DNA from: Weissella sagaensis
GTDB lineage: Bacteria > Bacillota > Bacilli > Lactobacillales > Lactobacillaceae
Reading direction: 5' to 3'
DNA length: 64,000 nucleotides
Assembly: GCF_005405285.1 (NCBI RefSeq)
Contig: NZ_BJDT01000001.1
Location: 468,726-532,725 of the forward strand
Below are positions 37,295-44,851 of the stretch, in pieces. The notes beneath the pieces are model-generated. The model had not been told where the DNA came from and searched no databases. It saw only the letters and a program-made list of their open reading frames with translations. Within the stretch, counting starts at the first letter, position 1, and every line of letters starts with the position of its first letter. A program made the position numbers and the translations under genes.

Positions 37295-37303
37295 TGTTAT
37301 ACT
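37295..37303 (+). promoter_or_regulatory. Extended -10 promoter for ddl
   Basis: TGTTATACT, an extended -10 element 46 bp before the ddl ATG at 37350; no clear -35. Confidence 0.5.
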
Positions 37304-37349
37304 TAGGTTTCTATATTAAATCAGTTTGACAGTCAAGGGGAGAACCAAT

Positions 37350-38498
37350 ATGTCAGAAAAATTAAATATTGCAATGTTGTTTGGTGGAAATTCATCTGAA
37401 CACGATGTTTCAAAGCGGTCAGCACATAACATTTATGATGCTATGGATAAAGAGAAGTATGATGTAACTGTCTTTTTGATTTCAAAAGACGGTATTATGA
37501 TCAACTCAAAAGATTCATGGCGCGTGTTTGAAGGGGAAGATGAAGATACCATTGTTGCTGCAGCTAAGGAAAAGATGGACATGTCTAATCCATTAACGCC
37601 AATCGCTGCATTGAGTGAGATGGCGAACATTGATTTCTTCTACCCAGTAGTTCATGGAAACTTGGGCGAAGATGGTACGTTGCAAGCATTGTTCCGTTTG
37701 CTAAAGAAGCCATATTTGGGACCAGGAATTGCTGCATCAGCAATGTCATTTGATAAAGATTTGACAAAGCGTATTCTAAATCAAGCAGGTGTACGTAACA
37801 CTGATTATGTTTTGGTAACTGACCAAAATTATAAGGATTACACTTTTGATGAATTGACGGCTAAGCTAAACTCAGATGTTTTGTTTGTTAAGGCTGCTAG
37901 TCAAGGATCATCAGTGGGTGTCTCACGTGTAACAAATGCTGAAGAGTATGCAGTTGCATTGAAAGATTCATTCCAATATGATTATAAAGTTTTGGTTGAG
38001 GGTGGCTTGGATAAGCCACGTGAAGTCTTTATCTCAATTTTGGGGAATGAAAACCCACGTGCTTCACGTTTAGGTGGTATTGTCTTGCCAGAAGACGATG
38101 TTTGGTATGATTACAATAACAAGTTCGTGGATGCATCTGGAATGGTCTTTGAATTACCTGCCAAGATGGATGATGCATTAGCTGAAGAAATTACTGACAT
38201 GGCTTTGCGTGCGTACAAGGCACTAGGACTTGTTGGCTTAACACGTATGGATTTCATGATTGATAACAATGGTGTCCCTTACTTAGGTGAGCCTAACACA
38301 TTACCTGGATTTACTAATATTTCATTGTATCCACAAATGTGGGAAGTTTCAGGAATTAGTTATACAAAATTGATTGATGAATTGATTCAATATGGTATGG
38401 CTGAATTTGAACGTCAAAATAAATTATCATACGATTTCGTTTCACTTGGTGAAGAACGTATGGGTGAAAAGCAATACAATGCTGAAGTAGCAAAATAA
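37350..38498 (+). CDS. ddl: D-alanine--D-alanine (or D-lactate) ligase Ddl
   Basis: 382-residue ATP-grasp ligase making the terminal dipeptide or depsipeptide of peptidoglycan precursors. N-terminal FGGNSSEHDVSKRSA, HGNLGEDGT, the loop QGSSVGVSRV, and C-terminal RMDFMIDNNG and LGEPNTLPGFTNISLYP. In the omega loop (VDASGMVFELPA) residue 267 is Phe, aligning with Phe261 of Leuconostoc Ddl2, the mark of D-Ala-D-Lac ligases and intrinsic vancomycin resistance; Tyr marks D-Ala-D-Ala enzymes. ATG 37350 follows AAGGGGAG; the in-frame TTG 37326 is rejected. Confidence 0.95.
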   Translation: MSEKLNIAMLFGGNSSEHDVSKRSAHNIYDAMDKEKYDVTVFLISKDGIMINSKDSWRVFEGEDEDTIVAAAKEKMDMSNPLTPIAALSEMANIDFFYPVVHGNLGEDGTLQALFRLLKKPYLGPGIAASAMSFDKDLTKRILNQAGVRNTDYVLVTDQNYKDYTFDELTAKLNSDVLFVKAASQGSSVGVSRVTNAEEYAVALKDSFQYDYKVLVEGGLDKPREVFISILGNENPRASRLGGIVLPEDDVWYDYNNKFVDASGMVFELPAKMDDALAEEITDMALRAYKALGLVGLTRMDFMIDNNGVPYLGEPNTLPGFTNISLYPQMWEVSGISYTKLIDELIQYGMAEFERQNKLSYDFVSLGEERMGEKQYNAEVAK

Positions 38499-38509
38499 TA
38501 ATAAAGTGT

Positions 38510-38546
38510 AATAAACCACGTCTCTACTAGAGATGTGGTTTATTTG
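38510..38546 (+). terminator. Intrinsic terminator after ddl
   Basis: AATAAACCACGTCTC (38510-38524) pairs with GAGATGTGGTTTATT (38530-38544), one G-U. The T-run after it is short. Confidence 0.8.
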
Positions 38547-38593
38547 TTGTCTTAATTTTAAATTTTAAAACGTGTAATCCCGTGGCAGAGTTC

Positions 38594-38622
38594 TTTATAA
38601 AATAACAAATTTAGCGTATACT
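38594..38622 (+). promoter_or_regulatory. Candidate promoter of the yqeG cluster
   Basis: TTTATA (38594-38599) and TATACT (38617-38622) with a 17-bp spacer, 35 bp before yqeG. Confidence 0.45.
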
Positions 38623-38656
38623 TTAGAATAAGATTAACAGTGGAAAAGGATAAAAA

Positions 38657-39184
38657 ATGACGAACTCATTTACCCCAACTTGGATGATTGACGCAATTTA
38701 TTGCGTTACCCCAAAACAATTACAACAGCACAACATTAAAGCTGTTTTGACAGATTTAGATAATACATTAGTAGCCTGGAATAATCCTGATGGTACGCGT
38801 GAACTACATGATTGGTTACTGCAAATGAAACAAGCACAAATCCCCGTTTTAATTGTTTCTAACAATTCAGCTGATCGGATTGCACGAGTCGCTGACCCAT
38901 TGCAATTAGACTTTGTTGCACGAGCTTTAAAACCGATGACTCGTGGATTAAAGGAAGCTGCTAAAACATTACAACTTGATCCAAGTCAAATTGTAATGGT
39001 GGGTGATCAATTATTAACCGATGTTTGGGCTGCAAATAATGCTGGTATGCGTAGTATTTTAGTTAAGCCCTTAATTGAAACTGATCAATGGAATACAAAG
39101 ATTAATCGTTTCTTTGAAAAAGGTGTCAAAAAGGATATGTTAAAGAACAATCCACAATTACAATGGAGGAAGCAACTTGATTAG
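38657..39184 (+). CDS. yqeG: YqeG family HAD IIIA phosphatase
   Basis: 175-residue HAD phosphatase: motif I VLTDLDNTLVAWN, motif II VSNNS, Lys in LKPMTRG, and motif III MVGDQLLTDVWAANNAGM. Some relatives act on phosphatidylglycerophosphate; the substrate here is not known. It opens the conserved yqeG-yqeH-yhbY-nadD-yqeK-rsfS-yqeM cluster and overlaps yqeH by 8 bp. Confidence 0.92.
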   Translation: MTNSFTPTWMIDAIYCVTPKQLQQHNIKAVLTDLDNTLVAWNNPDGTRELHDWLLQMKQAQIPVLIVSNNSADRIARVADPLQLDFVARALKPMTRGLKEAAKTLQLDPSQIVMVGDQLLTDVWAANNAGMRSILVKPLIETDQWNTKINRFFEKGVKKDMLKNNPQLQWRKQLD

Positions 39185-40319
39185 TGAAGAGACAATACGT
39201 CAATATATAGATGAAGGATTACGTTGTATTGGCTGTGGTGCGTTAATTCAAACCGAAAATAAAAATGAGATTGGCTACACACCAATGTCAGCGCTTAAAA
39301 AGAGCTTTGAGAATGATGAAGTCTTTTGTCAACGGTGCTTCCGTTTGCGTCACTATAATGAAATTCAACCAGTTAATCTAACTGATGATGATTTTCGTCA
39401 TTTGTTAGAGCAAATTGCAGATACAAATTCATTGGTCGTTTATGTTATGGATGTCTTTGATTTTTCAGGCTCGTTAATTCCTGGTTTGCATCGCTTTGTT
39501 GGAAACAATGACGTTTTGTTAGTTGGTAATAAGGTAGATGTGTTACCACGGTCATTGAAGCGCAGTAAGATTAAAGATTGGATGCGTCAGCAAGCTAATA
39601 TTGCTGGCCTTCGTCCAGTTGATGTTGCTTTGACATCAGGAAAAAATGGTGAAGATATTGAAAAAATGCTTGATTTAATTGCAAAATATCGTAAAAACCG
39701 TTCTGTTTACGTTGTGGGGGTTACTAACGTTGGTAAGTCAACCTTAATTAACCAAGTTATTAAGTCCGTAACGGGTGATCGTCATGATGTTATTACAACA
39801 TCACGCTTCCCAGGGACAACATTGGATCGTATTGAAATTCCGCTGGATGATGACAGTAATATTATTGATACCCCTGGTATTATTCATCAAGATCAAATGG
39901 CACATTATTTAAGTGCAAAGGATTTGAAATACGTCTCACCACAAAAAGAAATTAAGCCTAAGACATTCCAATTAAATGAAGGACAGACTTTATTTATGGG
40001 GGCTTTGGCACGTTTTGATTATATTCAAGGCCAGCGCACTGGTATCACAGCATATTTTGAAAATAATTTGTTGATTCACCGAACGAAGTTAGCTAATGCA
40101 GATGCATTTTATGAAAAACATGCTGGTGACTTATTAGCACCGCCAACAGCCGAAAACTTAGCTATGTTGCCACCGTTGCAACGCTATGAATTTAAAACAA
40201 CAGAAAAGACAGATATTGTGATTGACGGATTAGGTTGGCTAACCGTACCAGCAAATACTGTTGTCGCAGGCTGGGCACCAAAGGGTGTTTCAGTATTAAC
40301 AAGAAGGGCAATGATTTAA
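39177..40319 (+). CDS. yqeH: Ribosome biogenesis GTPase YqeH
   Basis: 380-residue circularly permuted GTPase for 30S assembly. An N-terminal zinc finger has CIGCG and CQRC (four Cys), then G4 (NKVD) comes before G1 (GVTNVGKSTL) and G3 (DTPG), the permuted order. The C-terminal domain binds RNA. The start is TTG at 39177: GGAGG (39165-39169) is 7 nt upstream and no ATG fits as well. It overlaps yqeG by 8 bp, so it is coupled. Confidence 0.95.
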   Translation: MISEETIRQYIDEGLRCIGCGALIQTENKNEIGYTPMSALKKSFENDEVFCQRCFRLRHYNEIQPVNLTDDDFRHLLEQIADTNSLVVYVMDVFDFSGSLIPGLHRFVGNNDVLLVGNKVDVLPRSLKRSKIKDWMRQQANIAGLRPVDVALTSGKNGEDIEKMLDLIAKYRKNRSVYVVGVTNVGKSTLINQVIKSVTGDRHDVITTSRFPGTTLDRIEIPLDDDSNIIDTPGIIHQDQMAHYLSAKDLKYVSPQKEIKPKTFQLNEGQTLFMGALARFDYIQGQRTGITAYFENNLLIHRTKLANADAFYEKHAGDLLAPPTAENLAMLPPLQRYEFKTTEKTDIVIDGLGWLTVPANTVVAGWAPKGVSVLTRRAMI

Positions 40320-40322
40320 AAC

Positions 40323-40637
40323 ATGATATCACTACGCGGAAAACAAAAACGTTACTTACGAGCATCAGCACACGACATGCGACCACTATTTAGTGTTGGT
40401 AAGCAAGGTTTAACAAAAAATTGGTTAGATCAATTAGAGGATGCAATCAATAAACGTGAGTTGTTTAAAGTAAATATTTTAGCTAATTCTGAGGTTGACA
40501 CAACTGAATTAAAAACTTTTATTGAAGAAAATTCAGATATTCAAGTTGTACAAACAATCGGACATACTTTAGTATTGTTTGGCGAGTCTGATGAAAAAGA
40601 GAATCGTCATTATTCAGTAATGGTGCAAAAGATTTAA
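40323..40637 (+). CDS. yhbY: YhbY family RNA-binding protein
   Basis: 104-residue CRS1-YhbY (CRM) domain: LRGKQKRYLRA, the GxxG-like GKQGLTKNWLDQLEDAI, and ELFKVNIL. It binds rRNA and associates with pre-50S ribosomes in other bacteria. It is three bases after yqeH. In Bacillus aroE lies between yqeH and yhbY; here it is missing. Confidence 0.94.
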   Translation: MISLRGKQKRYLRASAHDMRPLFSVGKQGLTKNWLDQLEDAINKRELFKVNILANSEVDTTELKTFIEENSDIQVVQTIGHTLVLFGESDEKENRHYSVMVQKI

Positions 40638-40664
40638 TAAATAATAGGCAATGGGAGATGGCTT

Positions 40665-41303
40665 ATGGTAGCGACATTTCAACAATTTGTGACGCAACTT
40701 CAACTTGAACCAGAGGTTGCAAAAAATAAGCAAAAAATAGGAATTCTTGGCGGCACATTTAATCCGCCACATATTGGTCATCTCATCATCGCTGAACAAG
40801 TTGCCGATAAATTAGGCTTGGATAAGGTATATTTTATGCCTAATGCAAAGCCACCACATGTCGACTTTAAAGCAGCAATTAATCCAATTGATCGTGCGCG
40901 GATGGTCCAAGCAGCGATTGTAGGTAATAGTCGTTTTGATATTGAACCGTTAGAAGTTCAACGTGGTGGTAAAAGCTATACTTATAATACGATGTTGCAG
41001 TTGAAGCTTGAACATCCTAATTATGAATATTATTTTATAATTGGTGGGGATGAGGTTGCCTATCTTAAGACATGGTATCGGATTGATGATTTACTGAAGC
41101 TAGTTAAATTTGTTGGGGTTAACCGCCCTGGCCAAGTAAAAGAATCGGCATACCCGGTAATATGGGTTGATGTCCCTGATTTGATGATTAGCTCGACTGA
41201 TATTCGACAACGAATTAGTCGTCATCAAAGTGTCCGTTACTTAGTTCCTGATTTGGTAGCGGCTTATATTGTAGAAAACGGGTTATATTTAAATGACAGA
41301 TAA
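40665..41303 (+). CDS. nadD: Nicotinate-nucleotide adenylyltransferase NadD
   Basis: 212-residue nucleotidyltransferase converting NaMN and ATP to NaAD in NAD synthesis. GILGGTFNPPHIGHL carries the (H/T)xGH motif and ISSTDIRQRI near the C-terminus matches the ISSTxIR motif. The N-terminus has about 25 extra residues before the motif, usual in Lactobacillales. It overlaps yqeK by 11 bp. GGGAG precedes the start. Confidence 0.95.
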   Translation: MVATFQQFVTQLQLEPEVAKNKQKIGILGGTFNPPHIGHLIIAEQVADKLGLDKVYFMPNAKPPHVDFKAAINPIDRARMVQAAIVGNSRFDIEPLEVQRGGKSYTYNTMLQLKLEHPNYEYYFIIGGDEVAYLKTWYRIDDLLKLVKFVGVNRPGQVKESAYPVIWVDVPDLMISSTDIRQRISRHQSVRYLVPDLVAAYIVENGLYLNDR

Positions 41304-41892
41304 ACTAATTTATACACAAAAAATTTTTACTGGTTCACGTGAACTATTAATTGATAAAGTTTCGCAAGCCCTATCAGCAAAGCGTTTTGAACACGTTTTA
41401 CGTGTGGAAGAGATGGCTTTACAATTAGCTGAAAAATGGCATGTTGATGCAGAATTAGCATCAATTGCAGCTTTAACACATGACTATGCGAAAGAACGTT
41501 CTGATGAAGACTTTTTGCGTGAAATTGAAAAAAAACAATTAGATCGTGATTTGATTAATTGGGGTAATAATATTTGGCATGGTGTTGTTGGTGCTGAAAT
41601 GGTAAAAGATGAATTAGGCATTGCGCATGAAGATATCTTAAATGCTATTCGGCAACATACCACTGGTGCTACGGTGATGACTAAACTCAGCCAAATCTTA
41701 TATATGGCTGATTATATCGAAGCAGGGCGTGATTTCCCTGGGGTAGAAGAAGTTCGTACGTTGGCGTTTGATGATTTGGCAGCTAGTGTTGGTTGGCAAA
41801 CGGCGCATACATTAACCTTTTTACTAACGCAAAAGGTTACCATCTATCCGGGAACGCTATTAACTTATAATACATGGAGTGTTGATAAATAA
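41293..41892 (+). CDS. yqeK: HD-domain Ap4A hydrolase YqeK
   Basis: 199-residue HD-domain phosphohydrolase. The HD pair is in AALTHDYAKE, earlier RFEHVLRVEEM supplies a His, and HGVVGAEM and IRQHTTGATVM give more metal ligands. YqeK enzymes cleave diadenosine tetraphosphate symmetrically to ADP. It overlaps nadD and abuts rsfS (1-bp overlap), so the three are co-translated. Confidence 0.93.
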   Translation: MTDKLIYTQKIFTGSRELLIDKVSQALSAKRFEHVLRVEEMALQLAEKWHVDAELASIAALTHDYAKERSDEDFLREIEKKQLDRDLINWGNNIWHGVVGAEMVKDELGIAHEDILNAIRQHTTGATVMTKLSQILYMADYIEAGRDFPGVEEVRTLAFDDLAASVGWQTAHTLTFLLTQKVTIYPGTLLTYNTWSVDK

Positions 41893-42260
41893 TGACTAAT
41901 GTTAATGATATGTTGGAAGTAGCAGTAAAGGCTGCTGATGGTAAGCGAGCTGAAGATTTAGTAGCTTTGGATATTCATGAAATGAGTATTATTACTGATA
42001 ATTATTTAATTTTGAGTGCACCAACTGAACGACAAGTGATTGCAATTGCTGATGAAATTATTGATCAGATGGCAGAAGCTGACTTCCAATTAGTTCGTCA
42101 AGAAGGACGTAGTGAGGGACAATGGGTATTATTGGACTTTGGTGATTTGATTGTACACGTATTTAAAACAGCAACACGTGACTTTTATCGACTTGAAAAA
42201 AACTGGCAGGCTGCTCCAGAAGTAGCAATTGATCAATGGATCATTAAGGAAGATTTCTAA
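41892..42260 (+). CDS. rsfS: Ribosomal silencing factor RsfS
   Basis: 122-residue RsfS (Iojap/DUF143): EDLVALDIHEMSIITDNYLILSA, the Arg-rich RQEGRSEGQWVLLDFGDLIVHVF and FYRLEKNW. It binds L14 on the large subunit and blocks subunit joining during starvation. Overlaps its neighbours by one base on both sides (ATGA-type junctions). Confidence 0.96.
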   Translation: MTNVNDMLEVAVKAADGKRAEDLVALDIHEMSIITDNYLILSAPTERQVIAIADEIIDQMAEADFQLVRQEGRSEGQWVLLDFGDLIVHVFKTATRDFYRLEKNWQAAPEVAIDQWIIKEDF

Positions 42261-43006
42261 TGAATTACCAAACATTTGCGAAGTTATATGATGATTTATT
42301 TGACGAGGATGCCTACCAAGATTGGTTATCTTATGCACAAAAGAATATAACCTCTAAAGATGGTAAATTATTGGAGCTAGCGGGTGGCGCAGGTCGATTA
42401 GCCATTTTACTCAAACAAAATGGCTTTAAAGATGTGACAGTCTTTGATTTATCACCAGAAATGCTAACTTTAGCTGCACAACATGCGCAAGAAGCAGAAC
42501 TTGAATTACCACTAATTGAAGGTGATATGCGTGAGTGGTCTGATTTGAAGCAAAAATATGCGACAATTACATCATTTGCAGATTCTTTTAATTACCTGGC
42601 AAATACGAAAGAAATGTTAGAAGCTTTTAAACAAGTTGCAAAGCACTTGGAAAATAATGGTCAATTTTTATTTGATGTGATTTCACCATGGCAAACTGAT
42701 GTTTATTATCCAGGCTATATGTTTAATTGGCATGACGATGAAACTGCCTTTATGTGGTCATCATATGGTGTTGAAGGTATGACACACACTGTTGAGCATG
42801 AATTAACATTTTTTGTGTATAACGAAGAAATTGATGGCTACCAGCAGCTACAAGAAATACACACTGAACGAACTTATGATTTAGAGACCTTTATGCGTTT
42901 GTTAAAAAAGGCTGGCTTTAAAGATATTAAGGTGACTGCTGATTATGGTCGTCATGATGTTACGGCAGAAACGGATCGTTGGTTCTTTAGTGCTACTAAA
43001 GCTTAA
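42260..43006 (+). CDS. yqeM: SAM-dependent methyltransferase (YqeM)
   Basis: 248-residue class I methyltransferase. Motif I is LLELAGGAGRLAILL (SAM-binding Gly-rich loop), then VTVFDLSPEML, LIEGDMREW and ITSFADSFNYL. Position after rsfS matches Bacillus yqeM. The methyl acceptor is unknown. It overlaps rsfS by one base. Confidence 0.92.
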   Translation: MNYQTFAKLYDDLFDEDAYQDWLSYAQKNITSKDGKLLELAGGAGRLAILLKQNGFKDVTVFDLSPEMLTLAAQHAQEAELELPLIEGDMREWSDLKQKYATITSFADSFNYLANTKEMLEAFKQVAKHLENNGQFLFDVISPWQTDVYYPGYMFNWHDDETAFMWSSYGVEGMTHTVEHELTFFVYNEEIDGYQQLQEIHTERTYDLETFMRLLKKAGFKDIKVTADYGRHDVTAETDRWFFSATKA

Positions 43007-43020
43007 AAGGAAAGATAGTT

Positions 43021-44202
43021 ATGAAAGCAGTTGGCATCGTTGCCGAATATAATCCATTTCATAATGGACATGCATATCAATTAGCAAAAGCTAAACAAAT
43101 AACCAATGCGGATACAACAGTTGTTGTGATGTCGGGTAATTTTGTGCAACGAGGGTTACCAGCTGTTTTTGATAAATGGCAGCGCGCAGAATTAGCATTG
43201 ATAGGTGGTGCTGATGTCGTATATGAATTACCATTTGCATTTGCTGTCCAGCCAGCCCATTTATTCGCTCGTGGGGCGGTTAATGTGCTGGTAGCAGCAG
43301 GGGTGACAAGTATTGCTTTTGGGGCAGAACATGCCCAACTTGATTTTTTGGCTTTGGCAAAAATTGCTCGCCAAAAATTAAGTGAGAATGCTGCATTTAA
43401 AAATGATTATACACAAACCTATGCAACTGTTTTTAATGATGTCTTAGCGGATGTTACGGGGCAGCGTTTATCACAACCTAATGATTTATTAGGTTTTGCG
43501 TATGCAATGGCACTATTGGATTTAGGGTATGCGGATAAAGTGGACTTAGTGCCTATTCAGCGTAAGGGCGCTGATTATCATCAAACGGGTATTACTGATA
43601 CTCGGATTGCCAGTGCAACAGCGTTACGTGAGTTAATGTCGCAAGAAAAGCCAGCGAGTGACTTTACAGATTATGTATCAAAACCAGCAGCAGAGTTATT
43701 AGCGGGTGGTGAGCAATCTAAAAGTTGGTCGGAAGCTTGGTATCCATTTTTACAATATCAAGTGTTAACAACACCAATTTATCAATTAGAACAGATTTAT
43801 CAATTAACTAATGGGCTTGCGTATCGCTTAAAAGAACAAATGACACGGTATACACAGGCTGACTATCAAACATTTATGACAATGTTTAAAAGTAAGCGGT
43901 ATACATGGGCACGTCTACAACGCACCCTTTTATATACACTATTAAATATAAGTCATGATGAAATGATGCAAGCGATGCAACGTCCCTATTTACGGGTACT
44001 TGGTGCAACAAAACAAGGGCGTTTTTTTATTAAAAAGAATCGTGATCAGGTACAATTACCTGTTATCAATCACGTGACGCATGAGATGGTAACTGATATT
44101 TTACAGTTAGATTATCGCGCCGGAAAATTATATGAATTGATGGCAAAGCAACCGCTACAACAGGCAATGGATACAGGCCGTATACCAGTATTTTATGAGT
44201 AA
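43021..44202 (+). CDS. tmcAL: tRNA(Met) cytidine acetate ligase TmcAL (YlbM)
   Basis: 393 residues. The nucleotidyltransferase-like opening GIVAEYNPFHNGHAYQL and MSGNFVQRGLPAVFDKW are diagnostic for YlbM/TmcAL, which makes N4-acetylcytidine at the wobble base of elongator tRNA-Met using acetate and ATP. Length matches the family. It overlaps the first possible start of yceD slightly; the chosen yceD start leaves 13 bp. Confidence 0.93.
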   Translation: MKAVGIVAEYNPFHNGHAYQLAKAKQITNADTTVVVMSGNFVQRGLPAVFDKWQRAELALIGGADVVYELPFAFAVQPAHLFARGAVNVLVAAGVTSIAFGAEHAQLDFLALAKIARQKLSENAAFKNDYTQTYATVFNDVLADVTGQRLSQPNDLLGFAYAMALLDLGYADKVDLVPIQRKGADYHQTGITDTRIASATALRELMSQEKPASDFTDYVSKPAAELLAGGEQSKSWSEAWYPFLQYQVLTTPIYQLEQIYQLTNGLAYRLKEQMTRYTQADYQTFMTMFKSKRYTWARLQRTLLYTLLNISHDEMMQAMQRPYLRVLGATKQGRFFIKKNRDQVQLPVINHVTHEMVTDILQLDYRAGKLYELMAKQPLQQAMDTGRIPVFYE

Positions 44203-44215
44203 GGAAGGATTAAAT

Positions 44216-44761
44216 ATGAAGTGGCAATTTTCACAATTACAAACGTATAAAGATGAACCATTACAATTTAGCGAAACACTAACACTTGATAGTAAGCTAG
44301 TGAGCCAGTTTAGTGATGTTATTCAAGAAATTAAGCCTGTCAATGTGGTTGGATTTGCACAAACAGAAGATGACGATGTATTGGTTCATGCGCATGTGAC
44401 TGGTGAATTAATAACGCCCTCAACGAGATCATTACAACCAGTTACATTACCAATTGATTTGGATATTGATGAAATCTATATTAAAGATAAGCAACATGAA
44501 GAACGGTATAGTGACGATCAATCAGTTATTTTGATTGAAGATGGTGTCATTAATTTTGATGAAGCTTTATTAGAATACATCGTTTTGTCAATTCCATTGC
44601 AAGTATTAACTGATGAAGAGGCAACAAATGATACAATGCCTACAGGTAAGGATTGGTCTGTTATTTCTGAGGAAACTTACGAAAATCTAAAACAAGAGAC
44701 AGAGAAGCAAAATACCCCATTAGCTAGTCTAGCCGATTTATTAAAGGATTCAGACAATTAG
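44216..44761 (+). CDS. yceD: YceD family protein (DUF177)
   Basis: 181-residue DUF177 protein: KWQFSQLQTYKDEPLQFSETL, ELITPSTRSLQPVTLPIDLD and EYIVLSIPLQV. In Bacillus and most Firmicutes it precedes rpmF (L32) and is linked with 23S rRNA accumulation. Here rpmF does not follow. The usual Cys pairs of the DUF177 motif are not evident: the C-RC segment reads STRSLQP. ATG 44216 follows AAGGAAGG by 8 nt; the in-frame ATG at 44195 is inside tmcAL. Confidence 0.85.
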   Translation: MKWQFSQLQTYKDEPLQFSETLTLDSKLVSQFSDVIQEIKPVNVVGFAQTEDDDVLVHAHVTGELITPSTRSLQPVTLPIDLDIDEIYIKDKQHEERYSDDQSVILIEDGVINFDEALLEYIVLSIPLQVLTDEEATNDTMPTGKDWSVISEETYENLKQETEKQNTPLASLADLLKDSDN

Positions 44762-44796
44762 GTTAACCAAGATTTGTTGGTAAGTATATTGATAGA

Positions 44797-44831
44797 AACG
44801 AGACCAGAGCAAATCACGTTCTGGTCTTGTT
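44797..44831 (+). terminator. Hairpin between yceD and mutS
   Basis: AACGAGACCAGA (44797-44808) pairs with TCTGGTCTTGTT (44820-44831), one G-U. The T-rich tail is short (GTTTATT), so termination may be partial. Confidence 0.65.
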
Positions 44832-44851
44832 TATTAAAGAAAGGAATAACG

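Noticed and set aside
44774-44851. 26-codon extension of MutS
   Set aside because: It runs through the yceD hairpin; MutS homologues start near the MAKPK segment, which has AAAGGA before it.
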